Positions 45,513 to 55,455 are shown, numbered from the stretch's first letter. The stretch: 64,000 nucleotides of DNA from Brevibacterium ihuae (GCF_900184225.1 NZ_FXWZ01000002.1:974369-1038368); one strand, 5' to 3'. Notes: generated by a model not told the origin, from the letters alone. Made by a program: numbers and translations.

Positions 45513-46736
45513 TCATCGCACGACGACCGAGCCGAGGCGCAGCCAGCGGCCCAGCTCGGCGAGCTCGGCGGCGAGCGCCTCGGGATGCGCCTCGCCCTCC
45601 CAGTGGACACGGTGGGCGACGAGCGCATCGGCCCTCCGGTCCGCGGCGAGGTCGACGCGGCCGACCATGTCCTCGCCGAGGAGGAACGGCATGACGTAGT
45701 AGCCGTGGACCCGGTCCGGTGCGGGGGTGTAGATCTCGATCCGGTAGTCGAAGTCGAACAGCCAGCGCAGCCGGTCCCGGGTGAAGACGAGCGGGTCGAA
45801 CGGGGCGAGCAGCGCGCGGGCCGCGATCCGCCGGGGTGTGCGAGCGGCGTGCCAGCGGTAGGCGCGCGTCCCCTCGACGTCGACCTCGACGAGCTCCCCG
45901 GTCCGGACGAGCGTCTTGACCGCAGCGCGGACGGGGGCGATCGGCTGGCGGAAGTAGTCGGCGAGGCAGTGCACCGTGCCGATGCCGATCGCCCGGGCGG
46001 CGATCCGCACGAGAGCCTCCGCGTCGTCGGCGGCACCCCCGACCCCGCGGGGGAGCCGGCCGGCACCCGGGCGCAGACCGAGCTCGGGGTCGTCGTCGGG
46101 ACCGAAGCGCAGGTCGGGCACGGGGAGGCCGGGATGGACATCGCCCGGCAGCGCATAGACCCGCTCGAAGGACGGGGTGCGCGCGGCCACGGAGACCCGC
46201 CCGGCCCGGAGCAGCGCCTCGAGCCCGGCCTTGACCCGGCTCGGGTTCCAGCCCCAGTGGTCCCGGGCGCGCTCGGGGATGTCGTGCTCGACGCGGGCGC
46301 CGAGGTCCCGGGCCGTGCCGGGGCCGTCGGCGAGGGCAGCCTCGAGGTCGCCGAGGAGGCGGACGAAGGCCGGACCGGTCACCGGATCGCGCTGTCCGTA
46401 GTCGCGGCGGAACCAGTCGGCCCGCCGGCCCGCGGCGTGCGCGAGGCTCGACGGCGGGACGTAGGCGGCCTCGTGCATCCAGTACTCGACACCCATCGGA
46501 TCCGGCGCGCGGAGCAGGGAGTCGAGGGCCGCGGTGGGGTACGGGCCCAGACGGGAGTAGAACGGCAGGTAGTGGCTGCGGGCGACGCGGGCCACGGAGT
46601 CGATCTGGACGAGCCCCAGGGTGTCGAACACCGTCCGCAGATGGCGCCGGGTGACCCGCTCCGGCCGGGGCCGGGCAAAGCCGGAGGCGGCCAGCGCACA
46701 GCGCCTGGCCGCCTCCCTGCTCAGCGAGCGCGCCAC
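45513..46736 (-). CDS. winged-helix DNA glycosylase, YcaQ/AlkX-like
   Basis: The 407-residue protein belongs to the HTH_42 (YcaQ/AlkZ) superfamily of DNA glycosylases that remove bulky alkyl adducts and unhook interstrand crosslinks. The catalytic QxD motif of the YcaQ (AlkX) branch is visible as Gln44-Ile45-Asp46 in LGLVQIDSVARVARSHYLPFYSRLG. The C-terminal conserved block LLAPFDPLVFTRDRLRWLFDFDYRIEIY is intact. The start is GTG 46736, one base after the hpf stop, so translation is coupled. Its place beside hpf and secA may be incidental. No toxin or antibiotic gene suggests a self-resistance role. Confidence 0.88.
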   Translation of the reverse strand: MARSLSREAARRCALAASGFARPRPERVTRRHLRTVFDTLGLVQIDSVARVARSHYLPFYSRLGPYPTAALDSLLRAPDPMGVEYWMHEAAYVPPSSLAHAAGRRADWFRRDYGQRDPVTGPAFVRLLGDLEAALADGPGTARDLGARVEHDIPERARDHWGWNPSRVKAGLEALLRAGRVSVAARTPSFERVYALPGDVHPGLPVPDLRFGPDDDPELGLRPGAGRLPRGVGGAADDAEALVRIAARAIGIGTVHCLADYFRQPIAPVRAAVKTLVRTGELVEVDVEGTRAYRWHAARTPRRIAARALLAPFDPLVFTRDRLRWLFDFDYRIEIYTPAPDRVHGYYVMPFLLGEDMVGRVDLAADRRADALVAHRVHWEGEAHPEALAAELAELGRWLRLGSVVVR

Positions 46737-46737
46737 C

Positions 46738-47382
46738 TTATTCGGCGAGCTCCGGATCGAGCGAGATCACACCGTAGCTCCAGCCCTTGCGGCGGTAGAC
46801 GACGGACGGCTTCCGGTTCTCCTCGTCGATGTAGAGGTAGAAGTCGTGGCCGACCATCTCCATCCGGTTGAGCGCCTCCTCGATGCCGATCGGGGTGGCC
46901 GGGAAGTTCTTCTCGCGGAGCACCACCGGGGAATCGCCCTCGGACTTGATCCGCCCGTTCGTCCGGTCCGCGGCCTGCGGCTCCTCCGACTGCGCGGCGG
47001 TCTCCTCCTCCTGCGGCGGGACGTACTCCATGCGCGCCATCGCCTCGGCGGTCGACTCCGGGCGGTGCTTGCCGCGGTGGGAGATCTTCTGCCGGTCGCG
47101 GGCGCGGCGCAGGCGCTCGAGCACCTTGGCCCAGGCGAGGTCGAGCGCGGCGTACTTGTCCGAAGCGCTCGCTTCGGCGCGGAGCACTGGGCCCTTCGCG
47201 ATCACGGTGATCTCGACGGTCTCCGCGGTCTCCGGCTGGCGCGCGTTCGGTTCGCTGGTGATCTGGACCTCGACGGCGAGCGCCCGCGGGGCGAGCTGCT
47301 CGACTTTGGCGACCTTGTCCTCGACATGTGCGCGGAAACTGTCGGAGATTGTCAGATGACGACCCTTGACGACGATGTCCAT
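46738..47382 (-). CDS. hpf: long ribosome hibernation promoting factor
   Basis: The 214-residue protein has the N-terminal S30AE domain (DIVVKGRHLTISDSFRAHVEDKVAKVEQ), an acidic Gln/Glu-rich linker and the C-terminal dimerisation domain (FYLYIDEENRKPSVVYRRKGWSYGVISLD). Long HPF pairs 70S ribosomes into 100S dimers in stationary phase and protects idle ribosomes. ATG 47382 has AAGGAAC upstream. TATTTAAT near 47456-47449, overlapping the comF stop, is a likely -10 and gives a leader of about 59 bases. The gene order comF, hpf, secA matches Rv3242c to Rv3240c. Confidence 0.95.
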   Translation of the reverse strand: MDIVVKGRHLTISDSFRAHVEDKVAKVEQLAPRALAVEVQITSEPNARQPETAETVEITVIAKGPVLRAEASASDKYAALDLAWAKVLERLRRARDRQKISHRGKHRPESTAEAMARMEYVPPQEEETAAQSEEPQAADRTNGRIKSEGDSPVVLREKNFPATPIGIEEALNRMEMVGHDFYLYIDEENRKPSVVYRRKGWSYGVISLDPELAE

Positions 47383-47449
47383 TGTGCGTTCCTTTACACC
47401 TCGGGAAACGGATCGCTCCGCTGCCGTCACGGTTCGACGGCTGCTTCCA

Positions 47450-48181
47450 TTAAATACCATCACCAGGGCCGTTGCGAGGTCCGCCGGGAGCGATTCCGAC
47501 CACCGCGACGCCGTGTGCCGGGATCCGGGACGCAGCGAGAGCGCGCACGGACTCCGCCGTCGTCGCGCCGGTCGTGCAGATGTCGTCGAGCACGATCACC
47601 GGGGTCCGCCCGATGACCTCCCGGGCACGCCGGCCCGGACCGGCCACCCGGTGGGTGCCGCGCACGTTGCGTCGCCGGGCGCGCGAGCCGAACCCCACCT
47701 GATCGCGGTGCGCCCCGACCTCGAGCAGGGACCGGCAGCGGACGTCGAGACCCTCCGCGCGGAGCACTGCGGCCGCCGCCGCGCCGAGCACCGCGACGTG
47801 GTCGGCACCGCGCCGGCGCACCGCCCGCCGGGTCGCGGGCACCGGCACGAGGACGGCGGCGCCGGCCGGCCCGGTCGCTCCCCGTCCGGCTCCCGGCGGG
47901 TGCTCGAGCACCGCGAGGACCGCGCGGGCGAGGAGCAGCCCGAGCACTCCGACGAGATCGCGCCGGTCGTGCTCCTTGTAGGCGAGCAGGCAGCTGCGGA
48001 GCACTCCGGAGTACTCGCCCGCGCCGACGACCGGGAGCACTCCGTACCGCGGCGAGGTCATGCGCACCGGAACGGCGAGCGCACCCAGGCAGTCGCCGCA
48101 CAGGGTCACGGTCTCCGCCCCGCACCCGGCGCACACCGGAGGGACGACGAGGTCGAGGAGCTCGGCGAGGACGCGGCGCAT
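47450..48181 (-). CDS. ComF-family phosphoribosyltransferase-like protein
   Basis: The 243-residue protein has an N-terminal zinc ribbon (Cys17, Cys20, Cys28, Cys31 in PPVCAGCG and LCGDC), a family KEHDRRDLVG segment, and the PRPP-binding motif VIVLDDICTTGAT (195-207). ComF proteins support DNA uptake in naturally competent bacteria; in actinobacteria their role is unclear. The start ATG 48181 is 80 bases after the lpqB stop. The TAA stop lies within the AT-rich -10 of hpf. Confidence 0.92.
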   Translation of the reverse strand: MRRVLAELLDLVVPPVCAGCGAETVTLCGDCLGALAVPVRMTSPRYGVLPVVGAGEYSGVLRSCLLAYKEHDRRDLVGVLGLLLARAVLAVLEHPPGAGRGATGPAGAAVLVPVPATRRAVRRRGADHVAVLGAAAAAVLRAEGLDVRCRSLLEVGAHRDQVGFGSRARRRNVRGTHRVAGPGRRAREVIGRTPVIVLDDICTTGATTAESVRALAASRIPAHGVAVVGIAPGGPRNGPGDGI

Positions 48182-48261
48182 GGTGCCATGCTCGACCGCA
48201 CTCCCGCCGCCGGCAAGGCCGCACCCCCGGCTGTGACCTGCCGCGGGTTCCGCCCGGGAGG

Positions 48262-49962
48262 TCAGCCCGGGTACGCCGGGTCGGAGACGCGGACGTCGAC
48301 GAGGTTCTGCCAGCTCCCGGCGCTGTACGTGTAGAGCTCGCCGTCCGCGGTGGAGACGCGGATCGAGCCGCCGTCGCCGCCGGAGGTGATCGCCACTCCC
48401 CGGTCGATCGCACCGAGCAGGCTGTACGGCCCTCCGACCGGGGAGCTGTACGGGGTCTCCGGCGCGCCGGTCGCCGGGGAGGCGAGCATGACGAGGGTCT
48501 GCGGACCCGACCACGAGAAGTCCGCGATCGAGTCGAAGCCGGCGCCGACGACGAGCGGGGCGGACTGCACCGTGCCGGTGGGACGACCGCTCCCGTCGCG
48601 GGTGATGCCGATGACCTCGATCCGGCTGCGCCCCTCGGTATCGCTCGACAGCACCCCGAGCTGGGCGCCGTTGCGCGACACGTGGACGGCCTCGACGCGG
48701 CGATCGGTGAGGAACGGGGTGTCGAGCGCGGCGAGCTCGCCGGCGCGGTCGACCGCCTGGAGGGTGCCGTCGGAGTCCGCCTCTGCGGTCCATGTCCAGC
48801 CGAACCGGTCGAAGCTCGGCCCCACGAGCTCGTCCCCGGTGAGCACCACCGCATCGGCCATCGAATCGGCGAGGACCCGGTGGAGAGCCGTGCGGTCCTC
48901 GCTGCGATAGGCGTACATCGACTCGTCGAGCGCGATCGCCGGCGCGGCGTCCTCCGCGGAGAGCTCGGGGCTGCCTTCGATGGACTCCACCCCGGAGCCG
49001 ACGACGCGGACGAGCCGGTCGTCGGAGACCGCGATCGGCCGGGCGTCGATGGGGACGACCGTCGGTGCGGCGTCCTCGGACTCCGGGTCGAGCAGACCGG
49101 AGGGGACGTCGACCTCGACCTCGGTGAGCGAGGTGATCTCGCGCAGGGTCTGCCCGATCTGGTGGACGAGCCGGGCCTGGCCGACCGCGTCGAGCCCGTC
49201 GGCGGTCTCGGAGAGCCCGACCTCGGCGAGCCCCTCGGAGACCGCGACGACCTGGGGGTCGAGTCGAGTGCCCTCCGGGACCGCGGACACGGTCGCCCCC
49301 GCCAGGTGGTCGGCAGGTCCGCGCAGCATCTCCGTCAGCGCCTCCGTGGAGGTCGCCGGGGAGCGGATGAACCACCGGGTGTCGGGCACGAGATAGGCGA
49401 AGTCCGGGGTGTAGAAGTACACCGGGTACGCCTGGAACAGGGTGCTGAAGTTCGAGGAGGAGACCACGAGGCCCGGGGGCGCCTGGGCGATCCGCCATTC
49501 GCCGTTGACCTGCCGGAGCGCGAACTCCATCTCCACGACGGTGTCCTCGACCGATTCGCGGTACACCCGCCGGTCGTCGAGGCTCGCCTGGAGCGGGAGA
49601 TCGAAGGACACCGTCTGCGAGTCGGCGGTGATCTCGCTCGTGAGCTCCTCGAGACCGGTGCCCGACGGCATGATGCGCACGACGGACCGGGGGTCCCAGT
49701 CCGCGGCGAAGCTCTCGGTGAGGAAGGAGCGGGCGACCTCGAAGTTGTTGCTGTAGCCGGCGCCGGCCGCGAGGAAGCCGCGCACGATCTCGTCGGGTCC
49801 GGCGCCGGGCACCGGGCCGTCGGGATCGATCCGCGACTGGACGCCGGACTCGCCGTCGCCGACGGTGATCCGGCCGATCCCGCCGTCGCGCGGGATCGAC
49901 ACGCAGCCGCTGAGCACGAGGGCGAGCGCGGCGAGGATCGCGATGAGCCTATTCGGTCCCAT
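48262..49962 (-). CDS. lpqB: lipoprotein LpqB
   Basis: The 566-residue protein has a lipobox signal peptide (ALVLSGC, with Cys20 lipidated), a GerMN-type domain (about residues 190-320) and a C-terminal beta-propeller-like region. LpqB is the third partner of the MtrAB two-component system; in mycobacteria it binds the MtrB sensor domain and affects envelope integrity and cell division. Its start ATG 49962 overlaps the mtrB stop by 14 bases, so the three genes form a coupled mtrA-mtrB-lpqB operon, the order found across actinobacteria. Confidence 0.95.
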   Translation of the reverse strand: MGPNRLIAILAALALVLSGCVSIPRDGGIGRITVGDGESGVQSRIDPDGPVPGAGPDEIVRGFLAAGAGYSNNFEVARSFLTESFAADWDPRSVVRIMPSGTGLEELTSEITADSQTVSFDLPLQASLDDRRVYRESVEDTVVEMEFALRQVNGEWRIAQAPPGLVVSSSNFSTLFQAYPVYFYTPDFAYLVPDTRWFIRSPATSTEALTEMLRGPADHLAGATVSAVPEGTRLDPQVVAVSEGLAEVGLSETADGLDAVGQARLVHQIGQTLREITSLTEVEVDVPSGLLDPESEDAAPTVVPIDARPIAVSDDRLVRVVGSGVESIEGSPELSAEDAAPAIALDESMYAYRSEDRTALHRVLADSMADAVVLTGDELVGPSFDRFGWTWTAEADSDGTLQAVDRAGELAALDTPFLTDRRVEAVHVSRNGAQLGVLSSDTEGRSRIEVIGITRDGSGRPTGTVQSAPLVVGAGFDSIADFSWSGPQTLVMLASPATGAPETPYSSPVGGPYSLLGAIDRGVAITSGGDGGSIRVSTADGELYTYSAGSWQNLVDVRVSDPAYPG

Positions 49963-51670
49963 GCTCGGCCTCCGCGGTGTCGACGACGATGGGGATGCTG
50001 CCCGTCTGGATCCGGACGGAGCCGTCCGAGCTGCTCGGTCCGGCGACGAGCGCCGCGCCGCGGGGCACAGCGTCCGCCGGCGGCAGCGGCAGCGGCGAGG
50101 ACGGGATCTCCTGGCCCTCGCGGCGCGGCAGGGTGAGCCGGAAGCATGCACCCTCGCCCTCGCGCCCCCAGGCCTGCAGCCACCCGGAGTGAAGGTGGGC
50201 GTCCTCGAGGGAGATCGCCAGGCCCAGCCCGGAGCCGCCGAGCGTGCGGCGGCGCGAGGGGTCGGCGCGCCAGAACCGGTCGAACACGTGCTCGACGTTC
50301 TCCTCGCTCATCCCGATGCCGTGATCGCGCACGCTCACCGCGACCGCCTCGGCGTTGGCGGCGAGGTGGATGTCGATCCTCCGGCCCTCGCCGTGCTCGA
50401 TCGCGTTGACGACGAGATTGCGCACGATGCGGGTGATGCGGACCCGGTCGACCTCGGCCATGACGGGTGAGGACGGGGCATGGAGGAGGAGCTCGGTGCC
50501 GGCCTGGGAGGCGACGACGGAGAGCGTGTCGAGCACCCCGGTGACGATCTCGCCGATGTCGGTGGGCTTCGTCACGAGGTTCGCGGCACCCGCGTCGTAG
50601 CGGGAGATCTCGAGGAGGTCGCCGAGCAGCAGCTCGAAGCGCTCGACCTGCGAGTTGAGGAGCTCGGCGGAGCGGGCCGTCGACTCGTCGAACTCGTCGC
50701 GCGACTCGTAGATCATGTCGGAGGCGATGTGGATCGTCGTCAGCGGCGTCCGCAGCTCGTGCGAGACGTCGGAGACGAACTGGCGCTGCAGCACGGTGAG
50801 CTGCTCCATCCGCGTGATCTGGTCCTGCAGGGTATCGGCCATCGAGTTGAAGCTCTCCGCGAGGGTCGCGATCTCGTCCTGGCCATGGACCGGCATCCGC
50901 TGGTCGAGGTCGCCCTGCGCGAGCTGCCGGGCGACGTCGGAGCCGGTGCGCACCGGGACGACGACGAGACGGGTGACGATCCAGGCGATCGCGCCGATGA
51001 GCACGGAGAGGACGATCGCGGCGACGATGAGGGCGCGGAGCACGAAGTCGAGGGTGTTCTGCTCCTCCTGGAGGTCGGCGATGACGAACAGCTCGAACTG
51101 GCCGGCGGCCGGGATCGTCACCGGCTGCGCGATGACGAGGCCGGGCGAGGCCTCCTCCCCCGGCAGGGTCACCGACTGGTAGAGCTGCTCGCCGGGCTCG
51201 GCGCGGTCGACCGCGGCGAGGAAGGCGTCGGGCAGGTCCGACACCGGGATCGACTCCTCGCCGCTGACGAGCGTGAGCAGCGGCGGAACCGCGGTCGAGC
51301 GCTCCTGCGGCTCGAGCGCGACGGACCGCAGCGGCGTCGGCGAGCGCGACAGCATGGATCGGAGCTGGGAGTTGAGCGTCTCCGACAGCGCCTCGTCGTC
51401 CTCGCCGGCCGACAGCGACTGGAGCTCGGCGGCGTAGCCGGCGGTCTGCACCGACACCGAAGAGAGCTTGGACTCGAAGAGCCCGCGCGAGATCTGCTGG
51501 GACATGTACGCGCCCACCCCGAGCACGGCGACGATGGTGAGCGCGATGGTGAGGACGACGATGCGGAACTGGAGCGAGCGGGTGAAAGCCGAGACCACCC
51601 AGCTGCCGGCTTCGCCGAGCAGCCGGACGACCGTCTCGAGGATCCCGGCGAGCGCCGGGGTGCGGCTCAC
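49949..51670 (-). CDS. mtrB: sensor histidine kinase MtrB
   Basis: The 573-residue kinase has two membrane helices (about 35-55 and 210-233) around a periplasmic sensor of about 155 residues, a HAMP domain, the HisKA phosphorylation site His304 in SDVSHELRTPL, and the HATPase (NLVVNAIEHG, DHGIGMSEENVEHVFDRFWRAD, GGSGLGLAISLEDAHLHSG). It phosphorylates MtrA and in relatives controls cell-wall hydrolases and division. A long disordered C-terminal tail follows. It starts at GTG 51670, overlapping the mtrA stop by four bases (GTGA). Confidence 0.96.
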   Translation of the reverse strand: MSRTPALAGILETVVRLLGEAGSWVVSAFTRSLQFRIVVLTIALTIVAVLGVGAYMSQQISRGLFESKLSSVSVQTAGYAAELQSLSAGEDDEALSETLNSQLRSMLSRSPTPLRSVALEPQERSTAVPPLLTLVSGEESIPVSDLPDAFLAAVDRAEPGEQLYQSVTLPGEEASPGLVIAQPVTIPAAGQFELFVIADLQEEQNTLDFVLRALIVAAIVLSVLIGAIAWIVTRLVVVPVRTGSDVARQLAQGDLDQRMPVHGQDEIATLAESFNSMADTLQDQITRMEQLTVLQRQFVSDVSHELRTPLTTIHIASDMIYESRDEFDESTARSAELLNSQVERFELLLGDLLEISRYDAGAANLVTKPTDIGEIVTGVLDTLSVVASQAGTELLLHAPSSPVMAEVDRVRITRIVRNLVVNAIEHGEGRRIDIHLAANAEAVAVSVRDHGIGMSEENVEHVFDRFWRADPSRRRTLGGSGLGLAISLEDAHLHSGWLQAWGREGEGACFRLTLPRREGQEIPSSPLPLPPADAVPRGAALVAGPSSSDGSVRIQTGSIPIVVDTAEAEHGTE

Positions 51671-52347
51671 GTCGCCTGACCGGCCTTGTAGCCGACGCCG
51701 CGCACGGTGACGACGATGTCGGGGGTCTCCGGGTCCTTCTCGATCTTCGACCGCAGGCGCTGCACATGGACGTTGACGAGCCGGGTGTCGGCCGCGTGGC
51801 GGTAGCCCCAGACCTCCTCGAGGAGAGTCTCGCGGGAGAACACCTGCCAGGGCTTGCGGGCGAGCGCGACGAGGAGGTCGAACTCGAGCGGGGTGAGCGA
51901 GACCGGCTCCCCCGCCTTCGTCACCGTGTGTCCGGCGACGTCGATGCTGACGTCGCCGACGGAGAGGATCTCCGGCGCGCTCGGCTCGGCCATCCGCAGC
52001 CGGGCGCGGACGCGGGCGATGAGCTCCTTGGGCTTGAAGGGCTTGGGGACGTAGTCGTCGGCCCCGGACTCGAGTCCGAGCACGACGTCGACGGTGTCGG
52101 ACTTCGCGGTGAGCATGATGATCGGGACCCCGGACTCCTCCCGGATCTCGCGGCACACCTCGAGGCCGTCCTTGCCGGGGAGCATGAGATCGAGGAGGAC
52201 GAGGTCCGGGTCGACCGCGCGGTAGGCGTCGAGAGCCCCGTCACCGGTGGCGCAGAAATGCGGCTCGAAGCCCTCGCTCTTGAGCACAATGCCGATCATC
52301 TCCGCGAGCGCGGTGTCATCGTCCACAACCAGAATCCGAGCATTCAT
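51667..52347 (-). CDS. mtrA: response regulator MtrA
   Basis: This 226-residue OmpR/PhoB-type regulator has the receiver acidic pocket Asp10-Asp11, phospho-acceptor Asp53 in LVLLDLMLPG, a TAKSD switch and a C-terminal winged helix (LTPLEFDLLVALARKPWQVFSRETLLEEVWGYRHAADTRLVNVHVQRLR). MtrA is essential in mycobacteria and controls dnaA, ripA and rpf-type genes. ATG 52347 follows GAATGGA. GAGAAT (52359-52354) six bases upstream might instead make it leaderless. Confidence 0.97.
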   Translation of the reverse strand: MNARILVVDDDTALAEMIGIVLKSEGFEPHFCATGDGALDAYRAVDPDLVLLDLMLPGKDGLEVCREIREESGVPIIMLTAKSDTVDVVLGLESGADDYVPKPFKPKELIARVRARLRMAEPSAPEILSVGDVSIDVAGHTVTKAGEPVSLTPLEFDLLVALARKPWQVFSRETLLEEVWGYRHAADTRLVNVHVQRLRSKIEKDPETPDIVVTVRGVGYKAGQAT

Positions 52348-52429
52348 GGATCCATTCTCGCCCATCGATCGGGATCGGGGGAATCCGACAGGCCGGTGGC
52401 GGGCGCCCCGGCGCGCCCGCGCGCTCCTG

Positions 52430-52511
52430 TTGGTATCCGGACGGGCCTTTGGAACAATGGCGGACGAGCCCGGCCGCGTCGACACCGCGTCCGGACGGAG
52501 GACACGGAGGT
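52430..52511 (+). promoter_or_regulatory. promoter and ribosome site of the moxR operon
   Basis: TTGGTA (52430-52435), a 17-base spacer and AACAAT (52453-52458) form a standard promoter. GGAGGT at 52506-52511 lies seven bases before ATG 52519. The whole operon through DUF58 has genes overlapping by 1-4 bases, so this is probably its main promoter. Confidence 0.6.
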
Positions 52512-52518
52512 GGCGGCG

Positions 52519-53589
52519 ATGGTCGATGCGCACGGCGCCGCCTGGACCGTGCGCACGGACTGGCGGACCGGGGCCCGCGTCCCCGCTCCGGCCGTGCGCC
52601 CCCGCCCGCAGTGGCAGGCCCCGCCGACCCCGGGGGTGCTCTCGCGCCGACCGCTGCGCTTCTTCGAGGGGCTCGACGGCGGCTTCCGCCTCATCCGCTT
52701 CGCCCCGGCGCTCACCGTCGGACTCTCCGCCATCGTCTTCACCCTGTGGACGCTCGCCATCACCGCGGCGATCTCCGGCATCGCGTGGGCGGGCTCCGGC
52801 TTCCTCACTGCGGTGTTCAGCGATCCCGACGCCTCGGCGGGCTTCTCGATCCTCGCCCAGTTCGGCGCCGTCGCACTCTCGATCTCCTCGCTCTCGCTCG
52901 TCCACCTCCTCGCCGGGGCGACGACGGTCGGCACCCGCGCCGCGTTCGACTCCCGCCGGATGACGCTGCGCGAGGGATGGCGGGCGCTCGCCGGGGTACG
53001 GTGGCGGCTCGTCCTCACCACCGCGCTCCTCGCCGCGGCCCATCTCGGCGCGCTCGTCGTGCTCCTCCTCCCCGCGCTCCTCGTCGCCGGGCTCGGATCC
53101 GCCACCGGCGCGCTCGTGCTCACCGGCTTCGGGCTGCTCGGCTGGATCGCCTTCACCGTCTACTTCGCTCTCCGCACCGCCTTCGTCGGGTGCGCGATCG
53201 CCCACGAGCGCCTCACCGTCCGCCGCGCCTTCGCGCGCTCGTGGCGGCTCACCGCGTCCGGGTTCTGGCGGACGCTCGGCCAGCTCCTCCTCGGCTGGTA
53301 CCTGTCGAACCAGCTCGTCTCGATCATCATCAGCCCGCTCATCGTCGTCGCCTACGTCGTCCTCATCGCCATCGTCATCATCGGGGTGTCGAGCGGCGGC
53401 TCGACGACGGCGCTCCTCATCACGGCTCTCGCCGGGCTCGCCATCGCCGTCTCCTTCATCACGCTCGCCGCCACCGCCGTACTCTTCGCCTACCTCGCAG
53501 GCCTCGTGTCGGTCGTCTACTTCGACCGGCTCATGCGCGTCGAGGGCTACGATCTCGTGCTCCTCCGCCGCGCCGAGGGCGGCCCATGA
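52519..53589 (+). CDS. multi-pass membrane protein, first gene of the moxR operon
   Basis: The 356-residue protein has a cytoplasmic Pro/Arg-rich start (about 40 residues) followed by about six membrane helices with RPLRFFEGLDGGFRLIRFAP before the first. A region reading SLSLVHLLAGATTVGTRAAFDSRRMTLREGWRALAGVRWRLVL resembles the glycerophosphoryl-diester phosphodiesterase membrane domain family. I see no catalytic motif and do not assign a reaction. The gene is coupled to the DUF4129 gene (ATGA overlap); such proteins head MoxR clusters in other actinobacteria. Confidence 0.8.
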   Translation: MVDAHGAAWTVRTDWRTGARVPAPAVRPRPQWQAPPTPGVLSRRPLRFFEGLDGGFRLIRFAPALTVGLSAIVFTLWTLAITAAISGIAWAGSGFLTAVFSDPDASAGFSILAQFGAVALSISSLSLVHLLAGATTVGTRAAFDSRRMTLREGWRALAGVRWRLVLTTALLAAAHLGALVVLLLPALLVAGLGSATGALVLTGFGLLGWIAFTVYFALRTAFVGCAIAHERLTVRRAFARSWRLTASGFWRTLGQLLLGWYLSNQLVSIIISPLIVVAYVVLIAIVIIGVSSGGSTTALLITALAGLAIAVSFITLAATAVLFAYLAGLVSVVYFDRLMRVEGYDLVLLRRAEGGP

Positions 53590-54212
53590 CCCCGGGAGCG
53601 CTCCGGGCGGCGCTCACCCCCGGGCGCGACGAGGCCCGCCGCTGGGCCGAGGAGGAGCTGTCGCGGCAGGAGTACCAGGAGGCCGATCTCACCCTCCTCC
53701 AGCGCCTCGGCGAGGCGATCTCCCGGTTCCTCTCCGATCTCGTCGCCCCCGTCGCCGAGTTCGAGTCCGCGTGGCTCTTCGTCGTCGTCGTGCTCGTCGT
53801 CGCGGCGCTCGCGGTCCTCATCGTGTGGCGGGTGCGCCGCGGGTCCGGCGGCAGCCTGAGCGATCCGTACCGCCCGCTCGACCTCCAGGTCGCCGGCATC
53901 GACCCCGCAGAGCTCCGCGCCCGCGCGGACCGGGCGGCGGCGGCGAAGGACTGGAACCGCGCGGTCCAGGAGCGGGTGCGCGCCGTCATGGCCGAGCTCG
54001 ACCGCGCCGGGCTCGTCGAGATCACCACCGCGAGCACCACCGCCGAGCTCACCGCCTCCGCGGCCCGTGCCCGCCCGGACGAGGCCGCCGACCTCACCTG
54101 GGCGGGCGCCGCCTTCGACGCGGTGACCTTCGGCGACGCCGCCGCCGACGCCGCCGACCACCGGCGGATCGCGGACCTCGATCGGCGCCTGCTGAGCGGG
54201 GTGCGGTCATGA
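53586..54212 (+). CDS. DUF4129 domain protein
   Basis: The 208-residue protein has one central membrane helix (about residues 60-82, WLFVVVVLVVAALAVLIVWRV) and a C-terminal DUF4129 domain (ALRARADRAAAAKDWNRAVQERVRAVMAELDRAGL, then TAAELT and DRRLLSG). Many DUF4129 domains sit at the C-terminus of transglutaminase-like proteins in MoxR clusters. Here it is separate and no transglutaminase is seen. It overlaps both neighbours by four bases. Confidence 0.85.
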   Translation: MTPGALRAALTPGRDEARRWAEEELSRQEYQEADLTLLQRLGEAISRFLSDLVAPVAEFESAWLFVVVVLVVAALAVLIVWRVRRGSGGSLSDPYRPLDLQVAGIDPAELRARADRAAAAKDWNRAVQERVRAVMAELDRAGLVEITTASTTAELTASAARARPDEAADLTWAGAAFDAVTFGDAAADAADHRRIADLDRRLLSGVRS

Positions 54213-55455
54213 GCGCCGGGCTCGACGTCGCGGTCCGCGGGACTGCGCGTGCGAGCGCACCGAGCGGCTGGCAGCGCGCGCGGAGGGGCGCGCGCTCGGC
54301 GACCGTGTGGATCGTCGCGGCTCTCGTCCTGCTGCTCGCCGCGATCATCGGCTTCCTCTCCTCGGCGGCGGACGAGGAGACCCGGCCGCTCCACTGGGAC
54401 TCGGCCGCTCCCGAGGGCGGGCGCGCCCTCGTCGAGGTGCTCCGCTCCCAGGGGATCGAGGTCCGCACCACCGAGACCCTCGCCGAGGCCCGCACGCTCG
54501 CCGCGCAGCCGGACACCGCGCTCCTCGTCTTCGACTCCGACACGCTGCTCGACACCGACGACGCCGCGGAGCTGCGCCGGACGACGATCGGGGCGGGCAA
54601 CCCGCTCGTCGTCGTCGAGCCGGGCGCCCTCGCCCCCGCTTGGTCCCCCGGTGTCCAGGAGGCGTTCCAGACCCTCGAGGTGCCCGCGACCCCCGACCCG
54701 ATGGCCCCGGACTGCGACTGGGAGACCGCGCAGCGCGCGGGCACGGTGACCGGCACCCTCGAGCGCTATGCCGCGACCGGGGCCTCCTCGACGGTCACCG
54801 CGTGCTACCACCATCCGTGGGATCAGGTGGGATACGGGGCGGTCACGCGCGAGGACCTCGGCCCGGCGACGGCCACCGTGCTCGGCAGCCGCGCGTGGCT
54901 CGCCAACGACGGCCTCGACCTCGGCGGCAACGCCGCGCTCGCGCTCGGGGCGCTCGGTGAGCGCGACACCCTCGTCTACTACTACCCCGACATGTCCGAT
55001 CCGGCCTTCGACACCGGGGACGAACCGGTGCTCGGGCCGCTCTTCGGCACCGTCCCCCCGGCATTCTGGGCGGCGTTCCTCTGGCTCATCCCGCTCGTCC
55101 TCGCCGCCATGCTGTGGCGGGGACGCCGGCTCGGCCCGCTCGCCGTCGAGCGGCTGCCGGTCGTCGTGCCGCCGGTCGAGACCGTCATCGGCCGGGCCGG
55201 CATCCTCCAGCGCTCCGGAGCCCGGGACTCCGCTCTCGCCGGCCTGCGCACCGCCGCCCTCCTGCGGATGGCCGCGCGGCTGTCCCTGCCCCGGCACGCG
55301 CGCACCGCCGACATCTGCGACGCGATCTCCGAGCACACCGGCCGCGACCCGGTCGAGGTGCACCGGATCCTCGCTGCGGACGTCGCGCGCACCGATTCCG
55401 AACTCACGTCCATCGCCACCGCAATCGCCACTCTGGAGAGCGAGGTCTCACTCCG

